Source: Amborella trichopoda (lineage: Eukaryota > Streptophyta > Magnoliopsida > Amborellales > Amborellaceae). Taken from it: a stretch of DNA of 64,000 nucleotides. The notes under the pieces are model-generated. The model did not search any database and had not been told where the DNA came from. It saw only the letters and a list, made by a program, of their open reading frames with translations. A program made the position numbers and the translations under genes. Of this stretch, positions 1 through 10,692 are shown piece after piece; position 1 is the stretch's first letter; every line of letters begins with the position of its first letter. The stretch covers positions 1,296,697 through 1,360,696 of the forward strand of contig NW_006499617.1 of assembly GCF_000471905.2 (NCBI RefSeq). The letters run 5' to 3'.

Positions 1-240
1 ACTCCAAACCACATTACTCCTTGGAGTCTTAGGGTTCTAAGAATTGACCACCCATACAATTTTTACAAATGGTTAGTAAGGCTTTTCACATAGTCCTTCC
101 TATACAACTCTAAACTACAATAGTCCTTGAAGTCTTAGGGCTCTAAGAATTGGCCACTCATACCGTTTTTATAAATGGTTAGGAAGTCTTTTTCATATGG
201 TCTTCTTGAATGACATTAAACTACGGTGTTCCTCCAAAAG
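1..240. repeat. Tandem repeat, ~107-bp unit, two copies plus a partial
   Basis: Two adjacent diverged copies of a unit are seen, at about 21-127 and 128-235. Both contain a 'gtcttagggttctaagaatt'-like core, then a 'ccactcatac' block, then 'aaatggttag'. The first ~20 bases look like the end of an earlier unit, so the array probably extends left of the window. It is noncoding and its origin is unknown. Confidence 0.7.
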
Positions 241-775
241 TTTTTAGAGTTACCATGTCACTCATATCTGAGAAGCTAGGGCATGCCTTCTCATAGGCTA
301 TGATTGAAGTATGCAAGAATGCGTGCTAATTGGCAAGGTGTTGTGAAAATTCGTTTGAAGTCTTAAAGAATTAGATATATTTGTCAAGTCTATAAGTTAA
401 AGAAAAAGGAAATAATCGAGTTACTCATATGGAAAATGAGGAACAAAAACTAGACTAGCTAGTTCCCTTTCAGAAAAAAAAAAAAAGGACGTCGAATAAC
501 TGAAAATTTGATCATGTCAAGCACGATTGGTAGAGGTGGAAGCCCGGACTAGGTTGGATCACCATAGGGAAGCTCGCCTTTTTCTAGAGTGCTAAGGACA
601 ACATTCAGCACTTCCACATTGGCCTGGTAAGGAATGACTCAGCTGACGAGCCTACTAAGGACACAGCGACTATGATAGATGAGTGAACCGCTAGAGGATC
701 TTTCTCCATGATGCAAGCTTTTCCTTTTGATTTCCTCGACTCATCTATTTTTGGTTCAGCCTCTGGAGCAGGACT
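241..775. other. Unannotated stretch
   Basis: I see no convincing coding region or element boundary here. A short A-run lies near 474-486. The right part may belong to the same old element as the minus-strand frame that follows. Confidence 0.4.
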
Positions 776-1294
776 TTATGTTCTGCTACAATCAGAAGAA
801 GAGCTTTCACTTGGCCCTAAGGAAGGGTCAAGTCCTTTCAAAACATCAATGAGCCCCTCTCCTTGATCGATCGAAGTTTCCATTCTCTCGCCAACAACCG
901 AACAGTTTTCTTTGGGAACCTCCAAGTTTAGAGCTAGAGAGTCTAGAGAGGAAAAAGAGTATATATCAATAACCTCTGATTTTGCTGATTTCCTAGTTGT
1001 CACCTTTTGACGAAGCCCCGGCTGAGAAGGAGCCGCTCTAGCCACAAAACTCCATGTGATTCTGCTATGAACGACTAAGACTAAAGCGGCTGATGGTGGA
1101 GGAGTAGCGAATGTTTCCCTGGCTTCTTCATGAAGATTTAAACTTTTTGCCTACTTGGAAGACATCTTCAAAGGAGAAGAATCGTCGGGCTTCCTCTTCC
1201 CTTGAGAGTCTGGATTAGCAGACTCCAATGCCTCCCGTAGAATTATATCTGATATAAAGGCCTTCTTGACCAAAGGGGCAATATCATAAACCAT
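776..1294 (-). pseudogene. Broken minus-strand reading frame of unknown function
   Basis: Reading leftward from an ATG at 1294, one frame runs about 172 codons to a stop at 776 with a single in-frame TAG near 1160. The C-terminal half is open from 1045. The product would be hydrophilic and rich in Ser, Glu and Lys, with no motif or membrane segment I recognise. Low-complexity charged protein of this kind is common in gag-like or transposon-derived plant ORFs, but that is only a guess. The single stop suggests moderate age. It could also be a chance frame. Confidence 0.3.
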
Positions 1295-1811
1295 GTTCAA
1301 ATGGTCTTTTGTTTTTCAGCTCGTATCACGAGACCCACTGGTTTCTTTCAGACTAATGGGAGAGGGAGAATGTCCCTTCCCCGCTTTTCTCGTCACCAAG
1401 CTTCCTCTAGCAAAAGGAGGGCTCTGCCCTTCTTGGTTTCTCTCTCTCCTTTACGTGGATGGAGGTTCACTTGATGAAGCACCCAGACCCTGGCAGAGTT
1501 TAACGCTAGTGTCTCTCTCAAAAATTTGGTATAGTCTCTCTCTCTAAAATTTTGTTGAAAATTTTTATAGTGGGAAATTTTTTTATATGTATTGTTGCAT
1601 ACCAAATATGTGTAATGCAATTTTTACCTGAAAATATTTTATACGAAAATGTTTTATACCTACCAAATGTATCCTAAATGGTATAAACCCAAGTTACGCA
1701 AATAGGTGACCCAAACAAGAGATTTTGCATAACCTGGATATTATCTACAATCTATCCAAACAACCATTTCTCAATAACTAGGTTTTGACATAACCAGGGT
1801 TTGCATAACCA
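1295..1811. other. AT-rich flank of the chromovirus, possibly an older interrupted TIR element
   Basis: The stretch 1550-1811 contains several 'ccaaaca'/'ataacc' patches like those in plant TIR elements. The sequence right after the chromovirus (7408-7436) ends in 'caagcaagcccttag', resembling a TIR end. The chromovirus may therefore have inserted into an older DNA transposon, but I cannot define that element's other end. Confidence 0.3.
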
Positions 1812-2295
1812 TGTTATAATCCAAAACACGGTTCGTGGCTGGGCCAAGAAGCGTCCTAGGGCCCAAGAAGGAAAAAAAGGAGCAATGATGTAATAAAGAA
1901 GATTATTTGAGTTTATTTTAATTGTTATTTCTATATTTCTTTAGAGCAAGTTTAGTCATTTATTTTAAGTTGATAATGGGTGGTTGTGATTAAATAAGCT
2001 GGATGGTTAGGATTTCATAGGACCTTTTTAGGGTTATGAGTTATTTAAATACTTATTATTGAAGGGTTTAGGGAAGTTAGATTGTTATTTTGCAGATAAC
2101 GATTTGGTGAATAATTTTTGGGAGGTGGATTCCTCTTGGTTTGTGATATTTCCTTCTTTTCTTCTATTCTTATTATCTTTAAGGCTTGTTCTCTAGAGAT
2201 CTCTCTGCGAATTAATTTGTTGATTTTGCACTCTAGATATTCCTCAGCAAATTAAGGTGCTGATTTTTGTAGAAAAAAAACCCTAATTTTCATCA
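1812..2295 (+). repeat. 5' LTR of the chromovirus
   Basis: Matches 6931-7407 closely from 'gttcgtggctgg' (1831) to 'aattttcatca' (2295). A block with 'gttatttaaatac' in both LTRs may serve as a TATA region. The outermost bases do not align with the 3' LTR, so the exact left end is uncertain. Confidence 0.85.
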
Positions 2296-2312
2296 ATTAG
2301 TATCAGAGTGGG
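2296..2312 (+). promoter_or_regulatory. Primer-binding site, initiator-Met tRNA type
   Basis: 'ttagtatcagagtggg' directly follows the LTR and is a degenerate form of the usual plant TGGTATCAGAGC primer site. Confidence 0.75.
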
Positions 2313-2317
2313 TTTCG

Positions 2318-3561
2318 ATGGCTTCAAACGAGACACCCCTTGATGGATTAAAGTTATTGATTGAAGTAGTTCAAGCCCTAGCAGATAGAGTAGACAAATT
2401 CATGCCTGTAGCTGAGAGAGTAGATGAGCTTGTGAAAAAGTTCGCTCAGCTTTAAGATGGAATGAATCTGGAGACTGATGTTGAAATTCAAGGCAATAGA
2501 GGTGAAAGAGGTATGCATCTCGTTCCTAACCAACCTCAGGCAGCCTCGATTAATGAGGAATTCAATGACCGAATTCTTCATTAATTGGAAAGAGAAAGAG
2601 AACCAGGAATAAAAATTGATATTCCAGAGTTGCATGGTCGATTTTATGCATATGATTTTCTTGATTGGCTAATTAAAGTAGAGAAGATGTTTGAGTACAA
2701 AGATATTGCAGATCATAGAAAAGTAAAATTAGTAGCCACAAAATTTTCTAGGCATGCATTGGTTTGGTGGGATGATTTGCAGCAGAATCGTCATCGACAA
2801 GGCAAGGAAAAACATAGTTCATGGGAAAAGATGAAGACAACGATGGGCCGAAGATTTTTATTAGTAAATTATATCTGAACCTTATATCAGAGGTGTTAAA
2901 ACCTCAAACAAGGTGAAAAGTTGGTAAGTAACTATACTGAAGAGTTATATATTTTGACATCTACGACAAATTTACAAGAGTATGGAGATCAAAAAATAAG
3001 TCACTACTTGAATGGGCTAAATCAAGGCATTCAGAATGAATTGGCCTTCAAAGATGTCTATAAGATGTCGGATGCCTATACTTTAGCCCTCAAAGTAGAG
3101 GAAATAGTCAATCTGAGCCTTGGGAGACAAGAGGCTCTACTTCAACATAGGGGTAGCAAGCTTTACCTATTAGAAGACCACCTATGGGGCGTGGAAACCA
3201 AACCTCTCAGAATTTCTCAACTAGGCCAAACCCTAATATGGGGGGAGATGGTGTTGAGCGAGGGCTGGAAGCACCTAAAATACCTCGTGATGATACACAA
3301 ATTATGTGTTTCAAGTGCCAACAACTTGGGCATAGAGCATTCAATTGCCCCTCATATCAACCCCCTGTCAAAGTTAATTTGGCAGAAGAAAATTATGAAG
3401 TAGATGTTGATGAAGGATACAGCTATGAAGGCCAGGGTGATATTGGGACGAGCCAATCTTATGAACGGACTGAGCCTTTCAAATGTGAGATTGAGGAGTT
3501 GTACAGAGATGAAAGCGGTGAAGCCTTAGTTGCCCAGCAAACCATACTATCAACCCCATGA
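2318..3561 (+). pseudogene. gag: Chromovirus gag (capsid and nucleocapsid) remnant
   Basis: Gag packages the element RNA into cytoplasmic particles. The start is taken as the ATG at 2318, just after the primer site. The N-terminal part has in-frame stops at 2453 and 2582. A retrotransposon-gag domain with a 'WWDDL' core follows at 2585-2878. Another stop (2876) and a further segment to ~3180 follow. A frameshift near 3180 leads into the nucleocapsid part, which holds an intact CX2CX4HX4C zinc knuckle (CFKCQQLGHRAFNC, about 3306-3347). The family is recognised; no functional product is expected. Confidence 0.85.
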
Positions 3562-3990
3562 CCTAGTGAGGAAGAGAGGTGATTGTGACGCAATATTTTT
3601 TGAACAACTTGCATATCAAGAGGCAAGTTATGTACAATACTAACTGATGGTGGGAGCAGTGAAAACATTGTGTCTAAAGAGATGGTGAATAAACTTCAAT
3701 TGAATGAGCATAAGCACCCATGCCCATATCATATCCAGTGGTTTAAGAAAAGATGTGAGGTACCAGTTCTTACTCAATATTTAATCTCTTTTTCCATTGG
3801 TGCTAATTATAAAGATGAAATGTGTTGTAATGTAGCACCTATGGATGCATGTCACATATTACTTGGTAGACCATGGCTTTATGATCATGATATATTAAAT
3901 AAAACTAAACAAAACATTATTCTTTTGTCAATGATGATGTTAATATCACACTCCACCCTATGAAGCAACTTCCTGCACCAAATCTACTAA
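3562..3990 (+). pseudogene. Chromovirus aspartic protease remnant
   Basis: The protease would cleave the Gag-Pol polyprotein. After stops at about 3562-3600 the frame reads 'LTDGGSSENIVS', corresponding to the retroviral-type aspartic protease motif (D-G-G-S in this clade). A 'LLGRPWLYD' segment follows near 3860-3895, typical of the protease C-terminus in gypsy elements. The frame is then lost before the RT segment at 4061. Confidence 0.75.
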
Positions 3991-4060
3991 AGAGGAGGAT
4001 CCAAAGTTGCTTAATGTGCAAAACTTAAAAAGGGGCAGCAAGGATATGGATGTGATTTAA

Positions 4061-5480
4061 GTGTTGCTTGCAAAAGAAATTTTTGCACCGACTGCAATTC
4101 CTAGGTCTCTTGAACCTCTACTTGAGAAGTATAAAGATTTGATGCTTGAAGAATTACCTTATGGTCTTCCTCCAATAAGAAATATTCAGCATCACATTGA
4201 GTTGGTGCCTGGTTCTAGCCTACCAAATTTGGCCCATTATCGAATGAGCCCCATGGAACATGAAGACATGTATAAACAAGTTGTTGATTTACTTAAGAAG
4301 GGATTGATTCGAGAAAGCATGTCACCATGTGTCGTCCCTGCATTACTGACTCTAAAAAAAGATGGGTCATGGAGGATGTGCGTGGACAGTCGAGCAATCA
4401 ACAAAATTACAATCAAGTACCGATTTCCCATACCCAAGCTCGATGATATGCTTCATGGAGCCAAAGTTTTCTCAAAGATTGATTTAAGGAGTGGGTATCA
4501 TCAAATTTGGATTCGCCTTGGGGATGAATGGAAGACTGCATTGAAAACTCAAGATGGACTCTATGAGTGGCTTGTGATGCCATTCAGGCTTTCTAATGCA
4601 CTAAGCACATTCATGCGCCTAATGACTGAGGTACTTTGTTATTTTATTGGTAAATTTGTTGTGGTTTATTTTGATGATATATTGATTTTTAGTGCTAACC
4701 TTTGAGATCATCTTAACCACTTGGAACAAGTTTTTGATGTGCTAAGGAAAGAATCACTTATTGTGAATTTGAGAAAATGCTAATTTATGACGGACAATGT
4801 CGTCTTTCTTGAGTATGTTGCTTCATCTGAGGGAATTAAGATGGATCAAGAAAAGATGAAGGCCATAGATGAGTGGCTGGTGCCAAAGTCACTCACTGAG
4901 GTGCGATCTTTTCATGCCCTAGCGACCTTTTATCGTCGATTTATCAGAAATTTCATCACTTTAATAGCACCAGTGGCTGATTGTATGAGGGCGGGAGGAT
5001 TTTCATGGAGTCCCGCTACTAAAAAGAGCTTCATTCTAATTAAACAAAAGATGATGCAAGCACCAATACTTGCCTTATCAGATTTTTTTAAGGTGTTTGA
5101 GGTGGAAACCGATGCATCAAATATTGGCATAGGGCAGTTATAAGTCAAGAGGGGTGACAAGTGGCCTTCTTAAGTAAGAAGTTTAATGAAGCGTAAAAAA
5201 TGTATTCCGTCTATGACCTCGATTTTTATGCAGTGGTGCAAGCCTTACGTTACTGAAGGCACTACCTAATTCATAGGGAGTTTGTTCCATACTCAGATCA
5301 TGAAGCACTCCAGTATTTGAGTTCCCAGAAGTTGAATGTGAGACATGCTAAGTAGATGGCCTTCCTACAAGAATGCACCTTCTTATTAAAGCACAAGGCT
5401 GAAACCCAAAATAAGGCAGTTGATGCTTTAAGTAGAAGGGTAGTGTTGCTCAGAACTTTGTCTATAGAAGTATTGGGGTT
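4061..5480 (+). pseudogene. Chromovirus reverse transcriptase and RNase H remnant
   Basis: 4061-4705 carries RT blocks in order: '[16 protein letters not shown]', '[12 protein letters not shown]', 'MPFRLSNA', and the catalytic box 'YFDD' near 4668-4679, which is intact. After a stop the connection domain continues at 4787-5143 ('FYRRFIRNF', '[10 protein letters not shown]'). RNase H follows at ~5155-5450 with stops in place of several residues and ends in 'AVDALSRR'. The domain order (PR-RT-RH before IN) is diagnostic of Ty3/gypsy. Confidence 0.9.
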
Positions 5481-5489
5481 TGAAGTGAT

Positions 5490-6440
5490 GAAAGGCCAAT
5501 ATAAAGTTGACCAATTTTCAGCAAATTCTTGAAAGGTGTGTTGATGGGCGAGACCATACGGGTGAGTATCTCATGCATGATGGTTGTCTATTTAAAGGTG
5601 TACGGTTATGTATACCTGATTGTTCCCTAAAGGAGAAGATAATCATGGAGCTTCATGATGGAGGCTTAGGTGGGCACTTTGGGAAGGACAAAACTATGGC
5701 TACGATTAGAGAAAGTATTTTTAGCCACATATGTGAAGGGATGTTCATTGATTTGTGACCCGATATCGAACTTGCCAAGTATCTAAAGGTCGCACACAAA
5801 ATACAGTTCTTTATACTCCTCTTCCTGTTCCAGATGCCACATGGGTTGATAACCTTATGGACTTTGTACTTGGACTTCCATGTACCACACGAGGTATGGA
5901 CTCTATTTATGTTGTTGTTGATTGATTTTCCAAAATGACACATTTTATTCTTTGTAGGAGAACTATGGATGCTACACATATTGCCAAACTCTTTTTCAAA
6001 GATATTGTATGGCTACATGATATTCCTAAGTCTATTACATCTGATCGGGATAAAAAATTCTTAAGTCATTTTTGACGCACTTTGTGGAAGCGCATAGAAA
6101 CTAACCTTCAATTTTTTAGCTCTTATCATCTTCAAACAGATGGACATATCGAAATAGTGAATAGGAGCCTTGGTAACCTCTTGAAGAGTATTTTTGGTGA
6201 TGGCATATATCAGTAGGACCTCGTTTTGCCCCAGGCTGAGTTTAGTTACAACAGTTCAGTGAATCGGTCTACAGGAAAATCACCACTTGAGATTGTTAAT
6301 GGACAGACTTCTAATAATGTACTGGACCTAGTGCCATTACCCATGCCAAGAAAAATAAGTGATGATTTTAATGCTTTTGCTGAGCACATTCATGATTTGC
6401 AAGCTCAATCAAGAAGAAAAATGAGGAAAGCAATGTAAAG
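5490..6440 (+). pseudogene. Chromovirus integrase remnant
   Basis: Integrase would insert the cDNA. The N-terminal zinc region reads 'HDGGLGGHFGKDKT' (5651-5692), then after a frame change 'RTCQVSKG', where the first Cys of the HHCC pair is Tyr. The catalytic core shows 'MDFVLGLP' (first Asp), 'TSDRDKKF' (second Asp) and 'TDGHIEIVNRS' (Glu). There are stops at about 5922, 6075 and 6216. The core continues to ~6436 ('AEFSYNSSVNRSTGKSPLE'). Confidence 0.85.
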
Positions 6441-6480
6441 TCTCGAAAAGCCTCAAATGAACATAGGAGAGAGAAAAATT

Positions 6481-6908
6481 TCAAGAATGATGAGTTAATA
6501 ATGGTGTATCTGCGAAAGGAGAGGTTTCCATTGGGACCCTATAATAAATTCAGGTCCAAGAAAATGGGCCTTTGCCGCATTTTGAAACAATATGGGAACA
6601 ATGTATGTAAGGTGGAATTACCAAAGGCATTGGATATCTCCCCGATATTTAATTTATTTGAGTTTCATGGAGACCCTCTAGCAGTCAAAGAAGAAGTAGT
6701 TGATATGATGAAGCAATTACCGGATGAGGAAATTGAGAAATTTTTGAAGACTGAAAGCTTTCAAACTTGAAACGGTTCTTATTGCCACTATCCAGTCAAA
6801 TGGAAGGGCATGTCATACTCTGATAGCACGTGAATTTCTGACCAAGAGTTCAAAAGGTTGGATCCAGACTTATATCGCATCTATACTGAAGCCAACTCGC
6901 TGGAGTCG
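6481..6908 (+). pseudogene. Integrase C-terminus with GPY/F module and chromodomain remnant
   Basis: 6501-6770 encodes 'ERFPLGPYNKFRSKKMG', the GPY/F module found C-terminal to chromovirus integrases. A second frame at about 6780-6900 reads 'HYPVKWKGMSYSDST', then a stop exactly where chromodomains carry a conserved Trp, then 'ISDQEFKR'. The chromodomain is thought to guide integration to methylated-histone chromatin. The Trp-to-stop change breaks the aromatic cage region. Confidence 0.8.
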
Positions 6909-6918
6909 AGTTCCTTTC

Positions 6919-6930
6919 AACTAGGGGGAA
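6919..6930 (+). promoter_or_regulatory. Polypurine tract
   Basis: 'aactagggggaa' sits immediately 5' of the 3' LTR and is the expected plus-strand priming site. Confidence 0.75.
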
Positions 6931-7407
6931 TGATACAGCCATGCCCCAGTCAATAGTTCGTGGCTGGTCCAAGAAGGGTCGTAGGGCCCAAGAGGGAAAG
7001 AAATGGGAAATGATGTAATAAGGAAGATTATTTGGGTTTATTTTAATTGTTATTTTTTTATTTCTTTAGGGCATGTTTAGTCATTTATTTTAAGTTAATA
7101 ATGGGTGGTTGTGATTAAATAAGACGGATGGCTAGGATTTTGTAGGAACTTTTTAGGGTTATGAGTTATTTAAATACTTGTTAGGGGAGTTAGATTGTTA
7201 TTTTGCATAGAACGATTTGGTGAATAAACTTTGGGAGGTGGATTCCTCTTAGTTGGTGATATTTCCTTCTTTTCTTCTATTCTTATTGTCTTTAAGACTT
7301 GTTCTCTCGAGAAATTTCTGCGAATTAATTTGCTGATTTTTCTCTCTAGATATCCCTTTGCAAATTATGGTGCTAGTTTTGTAGAAAAACAACCCTAATT
7401 TGCATCA
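6931..7407 (+). repeat. 3' LTR of the chromovirus
   Basis: Begins TGATACAGCC and ends with TGCATCA. It aligns with the 5' LTR through the 'gtaggaactttttagggtta' and 'tttcttctattcttatt' blocks, with scattered substitutions and a short deletion near 7180. Confidence 0.85.
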
Positions 7408-7670
7408 TTTACCCTATTATTCAAGCAAGCCCTTAGTTTTTTTCTTTCTCAAAATTCATAAATGTTCAATAATAAAAAGGGAGTTTTCTAATATTATAAG
7501 CCTTGTGAGGAACTTGAAAAAAATTTTCTTAGTCTAAAAAATGTATGGTGGGGTTTGCAATTTTATTTTTAATTTAGTTTGGATTAACAACGAGTGCAAA
7601 TGAGTGAATAATAAGACTGTTAAAAATTGTACTTTGGTCTTAGTTGTTGACGATTGCAGCATTACATATT
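7408..7670. other. Unannotated AT-rich spacer
   Basis: The first ~29 bases may be the end of the DNA transposon interrupted by the chromovirus. Nothing else is recognised. Confidence 0.35.
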
Positions 7671-8180
7671 GGGAAAGGTTTCTATACTTCCCCAATAGCA
7701 TAGAAAATCTATGCTTCCCCTTACATCCAGCCATCCAATTTTGATCAAGAGAGTCACTCACCATTTGATCATAGATCTGATGTCTCAAAGTATTTTATTT
7801 TTTGTTTTTTATACAAATTGTGTGAATATGAAATTTGGTATGTGAGATATTTTCATTGGGTCTCACCTATAAAAAATATTAAAAATAATGTTTTGATAAA
7901 AATAAATGACCAAAATACCCCTTGAAATTTTTAGGGGTATTTTGGTCATTTTATTTTATTGAAAATATTGTTTTTATATTTTTTTCTAGTGCGAGTTTAA
8001 TAGAAGATTGGACGTCCAAAATTTGGTATTAAAATAGTTTATAAAAAAAATTAAAAATAAAATAGTGTAGAGATGTGACATTGTGCTTGGGATAATTTTT
8101 GCCCTCCATTCAAAATGGACGGTTGGATAAGGGAAAGTATATAAGTTTTATGTTATAGGGGAAGTATAGAAAGCTTGCCC
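7671..8180. mobile_element. Foldback MITE, ~510 bp, almost wholly self-complementary
   Basis: The left end 'gggaaaggtttctatacttc' is inverted at the right end as 'gaagtatagaaagcttgccc'. Complementarity continues inward ('cttccccttacatcc' against 'ggataagggaaagtatat'). The centre is a strong palindrome whose ~52-bp arms lie at 7871-7922 and 7933-7984 around a 10-base spacer. No open frame is present. The flanks show no unambiguous TSD, so the superfamily is not assigned. Confidence 0.75.
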
Positions 8181-8375
8181 TTACCTCTCAACTTCGTTTC
8201 CGTGTCTATCTACTATATATTTAGTGAGAAGGTGACCCACTTTATTTACATGAGAAGTGTCTTTTTTATTACCAGTTTTACCCTTTTGAGTTTAATATTA
8301 TACCAATTTTGAGATATTGTTCCTTTTTTTATTTTCTTTTTTTTAACTATTTTTTCTCTCTCTCTCATTTAAATA

Positions 8376-8770
8376 AGGGTGCAATTTGCATACGGATGCA
8401 TCCGTAGGTGTAGAGGTAAGGTGAACCTTCAAATGTTATCATGGTATATAATTTTGATGTAAAATATTCTTAGGATTATCTCAAAATCTATTTTTATATC
8501 TAATTAAAAAATTTTAAATTTCAAAAATGGTTAAAATCAAGTAGATCTATAAACGTATGAAATTATTGAAAATGGACAATGTAGATAATATGTTGTAAAA
8601 TGCACTATTTCTGAGACTTAAAATCTTCTTATTTTTCATAGTCATACACCTCGATATCGAGATGATCAATCAAAGGGTTTTTCAACATTAAAACTACCTT
8701 TTTCGATGGACTTTTTAGTGGCATCCATAGTTCTACATTATAAGGTGGCATCCTTATATAAACTTTTTCC
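8376..8770 (+). mobile_element. MITE family A, copy 1 (395 bp)
   Basis: Flanked by the 8-bp direct repeat TTTAAATA at 8368-8375 and 8771-8778. It is a close relative of 10231-10625, with the same length. Ends begin 'agggtgcaatttgcata' and finish 'ttatataaactttttcc', giving only weak subterminal inverted similarity around 'ggatgc'. The 8-bp TSD is typical of hAT-type elements. It is noncoding. Confidence 0.75.
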
Positions 8771-8901
8771 TTTAAATAAACACTTATATTGAATGTGCTT
8801 ATTTATATATTTCAGGGAAAGATATTTCCCAATTTTATGAGCTCTCCCTCTCTCCGAGACGTCTCTTTCCATAGACTTTATTTTATTTCTATCTATTTAA
8901 A

Positions 8902-9298
8902 CATGGAAAAAGTTTATATAGAGCCAAGGCTGTAAACAATCAAATTAGAGTCCACCTCAGAAATTTCACTAGAAGAGGTTGTTTTGATGACCAAATATCC
9001 TCAATTTGATTATCAACATCAAGATGCATGGGCATAGAAAAAAATGGACTTCAAGTTTTCGAATTAGTGCATCTTGTACCGCATTTTTGGACTGTCAATT
9101 TTCAAGATTTTCAAGTTTTTATCAATTTGCTCAAGCTACACTATTTTTTAAGTTTTAAATTTTATGATTAAAGATGACAATATATTTTAAGACTATCACA
9201 AAGATTTTCAATATTGAAACCACATTTCTTGATATTATTTGAAGGTGGGCTTTACTTTAATTGTTTAGAGCCTCAGCTCTATACAAAATGCATCCTAT
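8902..9298 (+). mobile_element. MITE family B, copy 1 (~397 bp)
   Basis: Flanked by TATTTAAA at 8894-8901 and 9299-9306. The left end 'agtttatatagagccaaggc' and following 'tgtaaacaatcaaa' are inverted at the right end ('tttaattgtttagagcctca', 'gctctatacaaa'). It is homologous to 9687-10074. It appears to have inserted into the left arm of the larger inverted-repeat element C. Confidence 0.7.
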
Positions 9299-9440
9299 TA
9301 TTTAAATGATTGATAAATTTTGTCGAATGGTCATTCATATTCTTCAATTTATAGAGGCACTCCTGACTTGAAGGTGAGAAAATGCAAGCGAGAGAGAGAC
9401 TAATGTATACTGATCTCCTATAAAAAATAGAATAAAAGGA

Positions 9441-9653
9441 ATGTGCGTGGAATAAATGTTAGATATTTATGTAACCTATGTAAGGATATAAATCCCTTTA
9501 TTTGTGAGCTGATGTTTTAGTTTGAAAATAAAGTAAAAGTGTGTGGAATGTGCGTGGAATAAATGTTAGATATTTATGTAACCTATGTAAGGATATAAAT
9601 CCCTTTATTTGTGAGCTGAGGTTTTAGTTTGAAAATAAAGTAAAAGTGTGTGG
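9441..9653 (+). repeat. 107-bp tandem duplication, two nearly identical copies
   Basis: Each unit starts 'atgtgcgtggaataaatg' (9441 and 9548) and ends 'aagtaaaagtgtgtgg'. Only about one mismatch is seen ('gagctgatg' versus 'gagctgagg'), so the duplication is recent. Confidence 0.85.
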
Positions 9654-9686
9654 AGAGAGAGCCATGAGAAGCGAGGTAATGTTAAA

Positions 9687-10074
9687 GGGAATATAGAACC
9701 GAGGCTCTAAACAATCAATTTTGAGCCTACCTCAAAAAGTTTATTAGAAGAGGTTGTCTTGATGCTCAAATATCTTCAAATTGATCATCTCGACCTCAAG
9801 ATGTATGGACATGAGAAAAAAAATGGATTTCAAGTTTTGGAAATAGTGTATTTTGTAATACATTTTTAGACCGTTAATTTTCAAGATTTTTAAGTTTTCA
9901 TAGATATGTTGATCTACCTTATTTTTTAAACTTTGAACTTTATAAATAAATATAAAAATATATTCTAACGCTGTCACAAAAATTTCCAATAGTAAAACCA
10001 CATTTCTCGACACTATTTTAAACTAGGCTCTAATTTGATTGTTTACCGCCTAGGCCCCATACAAACAGCACCCC
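9687..10074 (+). mobile_element. MITE family B, copy 2 (388 bp)
   Basis: Flanked by AATGTTAAA at 9678-9686 and 10075-10083 (8 or 9 bp, depending on the edge). It starts 'gggaatatagaaccgaggct' and ends 'cctaggccccatacaaacag', with a clear ~40-bp terminal inverted repeat around 'taaacaatcaa'. It is inserted inside element C. Confidence 0.75.
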
Positions 10075-10230
10075 AATGTTAAATGGGTACGGTTTGTGTA
10101 ATCCATCCCTCGCTTTCATTTTCTCACCTTCAAGTCAGGAGTGCCTCTCTAAATTCAAGAATATGAATGACTATTTCAAAAAAATTATCAATCATTTAAA
10201 TAATATTTTCTTACCTTATGATTAATATGA

Positions 10231-10625
10231 AGGGTGCAGTTGGCATAGGGATGCATCCGTATGTGTCGAGGTAAAGTGCACCTTCAAATTTTATCATGGT
10301 ATATAATTTTGATGTAAAATGTTCTTAGGATTATCTCAAATATTATATTTATATCTAATTATAAAATTTTAATATTCAAAAATGGTTAAAATCAAGTAGA
10401 TTTATAAACATATGAAAATCTTGAAAATGGACGGTGTAGATAATATGTTGTAAAATACACTATTTATGAGACCTGAAATATTTTTATTTTTCATGATCAT
10501 ACATCTTGATGTCGAGATGATCAATCAAAGGGTTTTTCAACATTAAAACTACCTTTTCTGATGGATTTTTGAGGTGCATCCATAATTATACATTATAATG
10601 TTGCATCCTTATATAAACTTTTTCC
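10231..10625 (+). mobile_element. MITE family A, copy 2 (395 bp)
   Basis: Flanked by the exact 8-bp repeat TAATATGA at 10223-10230 and 10626-10633. It aligns with 8376-8770 end to end. It sits at the right edge of element C. Confidence 0.8.
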
Positions 10626-10692
10626 TAATATGAATGCCCGACCGTTTGAATAATATTTTCTTACCTTATGAATGACTATTTAAGAAAATATA

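Larger units (their letters stand above)
1812..7407 (+). mobile_element. Ty3/gypsy chromovirus, full structure but defective
   Basis: A 5.6-kb element with two ~480-bp LTRs, a tRNA primer site, gag, then protease, RT, RNase H, integrase and a C-terminal chromodomain remnant, then a polypurine tract. This domain order and the chromodomain place it among plant chromoviruses (Ty3/gypsy). The compact size and short LTRs fit Reina-like elements, but the clade is inferred. Every domain carries stops or frameshifts, so it is dead. No clean TSD is visible. The first ~19 bases of the left LTR differ from the 25 expected from the right LTR, suggesting local loss at the left end. Confidence 0.9.
9299..10222. 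mobile_element. Larger inverted-repeat element C, interrupted
   Basis: About 100 bp at 9299-9398 ('ttaaatgattgataa', 'gtcattcatattctt', 'gaggcactcctgacttgaag') recurs as an inverted copy at about 10104-10222. Between the arms are a 107-bp tandem duplication and MITE B copy 2. The element's left end is obscured by MITE B copy 1 and its right end by MITE A copy 2. Confidence 0.6.

Noticed and set aside
1812..7412. Target-site duplication of the chromovirus
   Set aside because: Flanking 5-mers do not match, and the left LTR terminus is altered, so no TSD is claimed.
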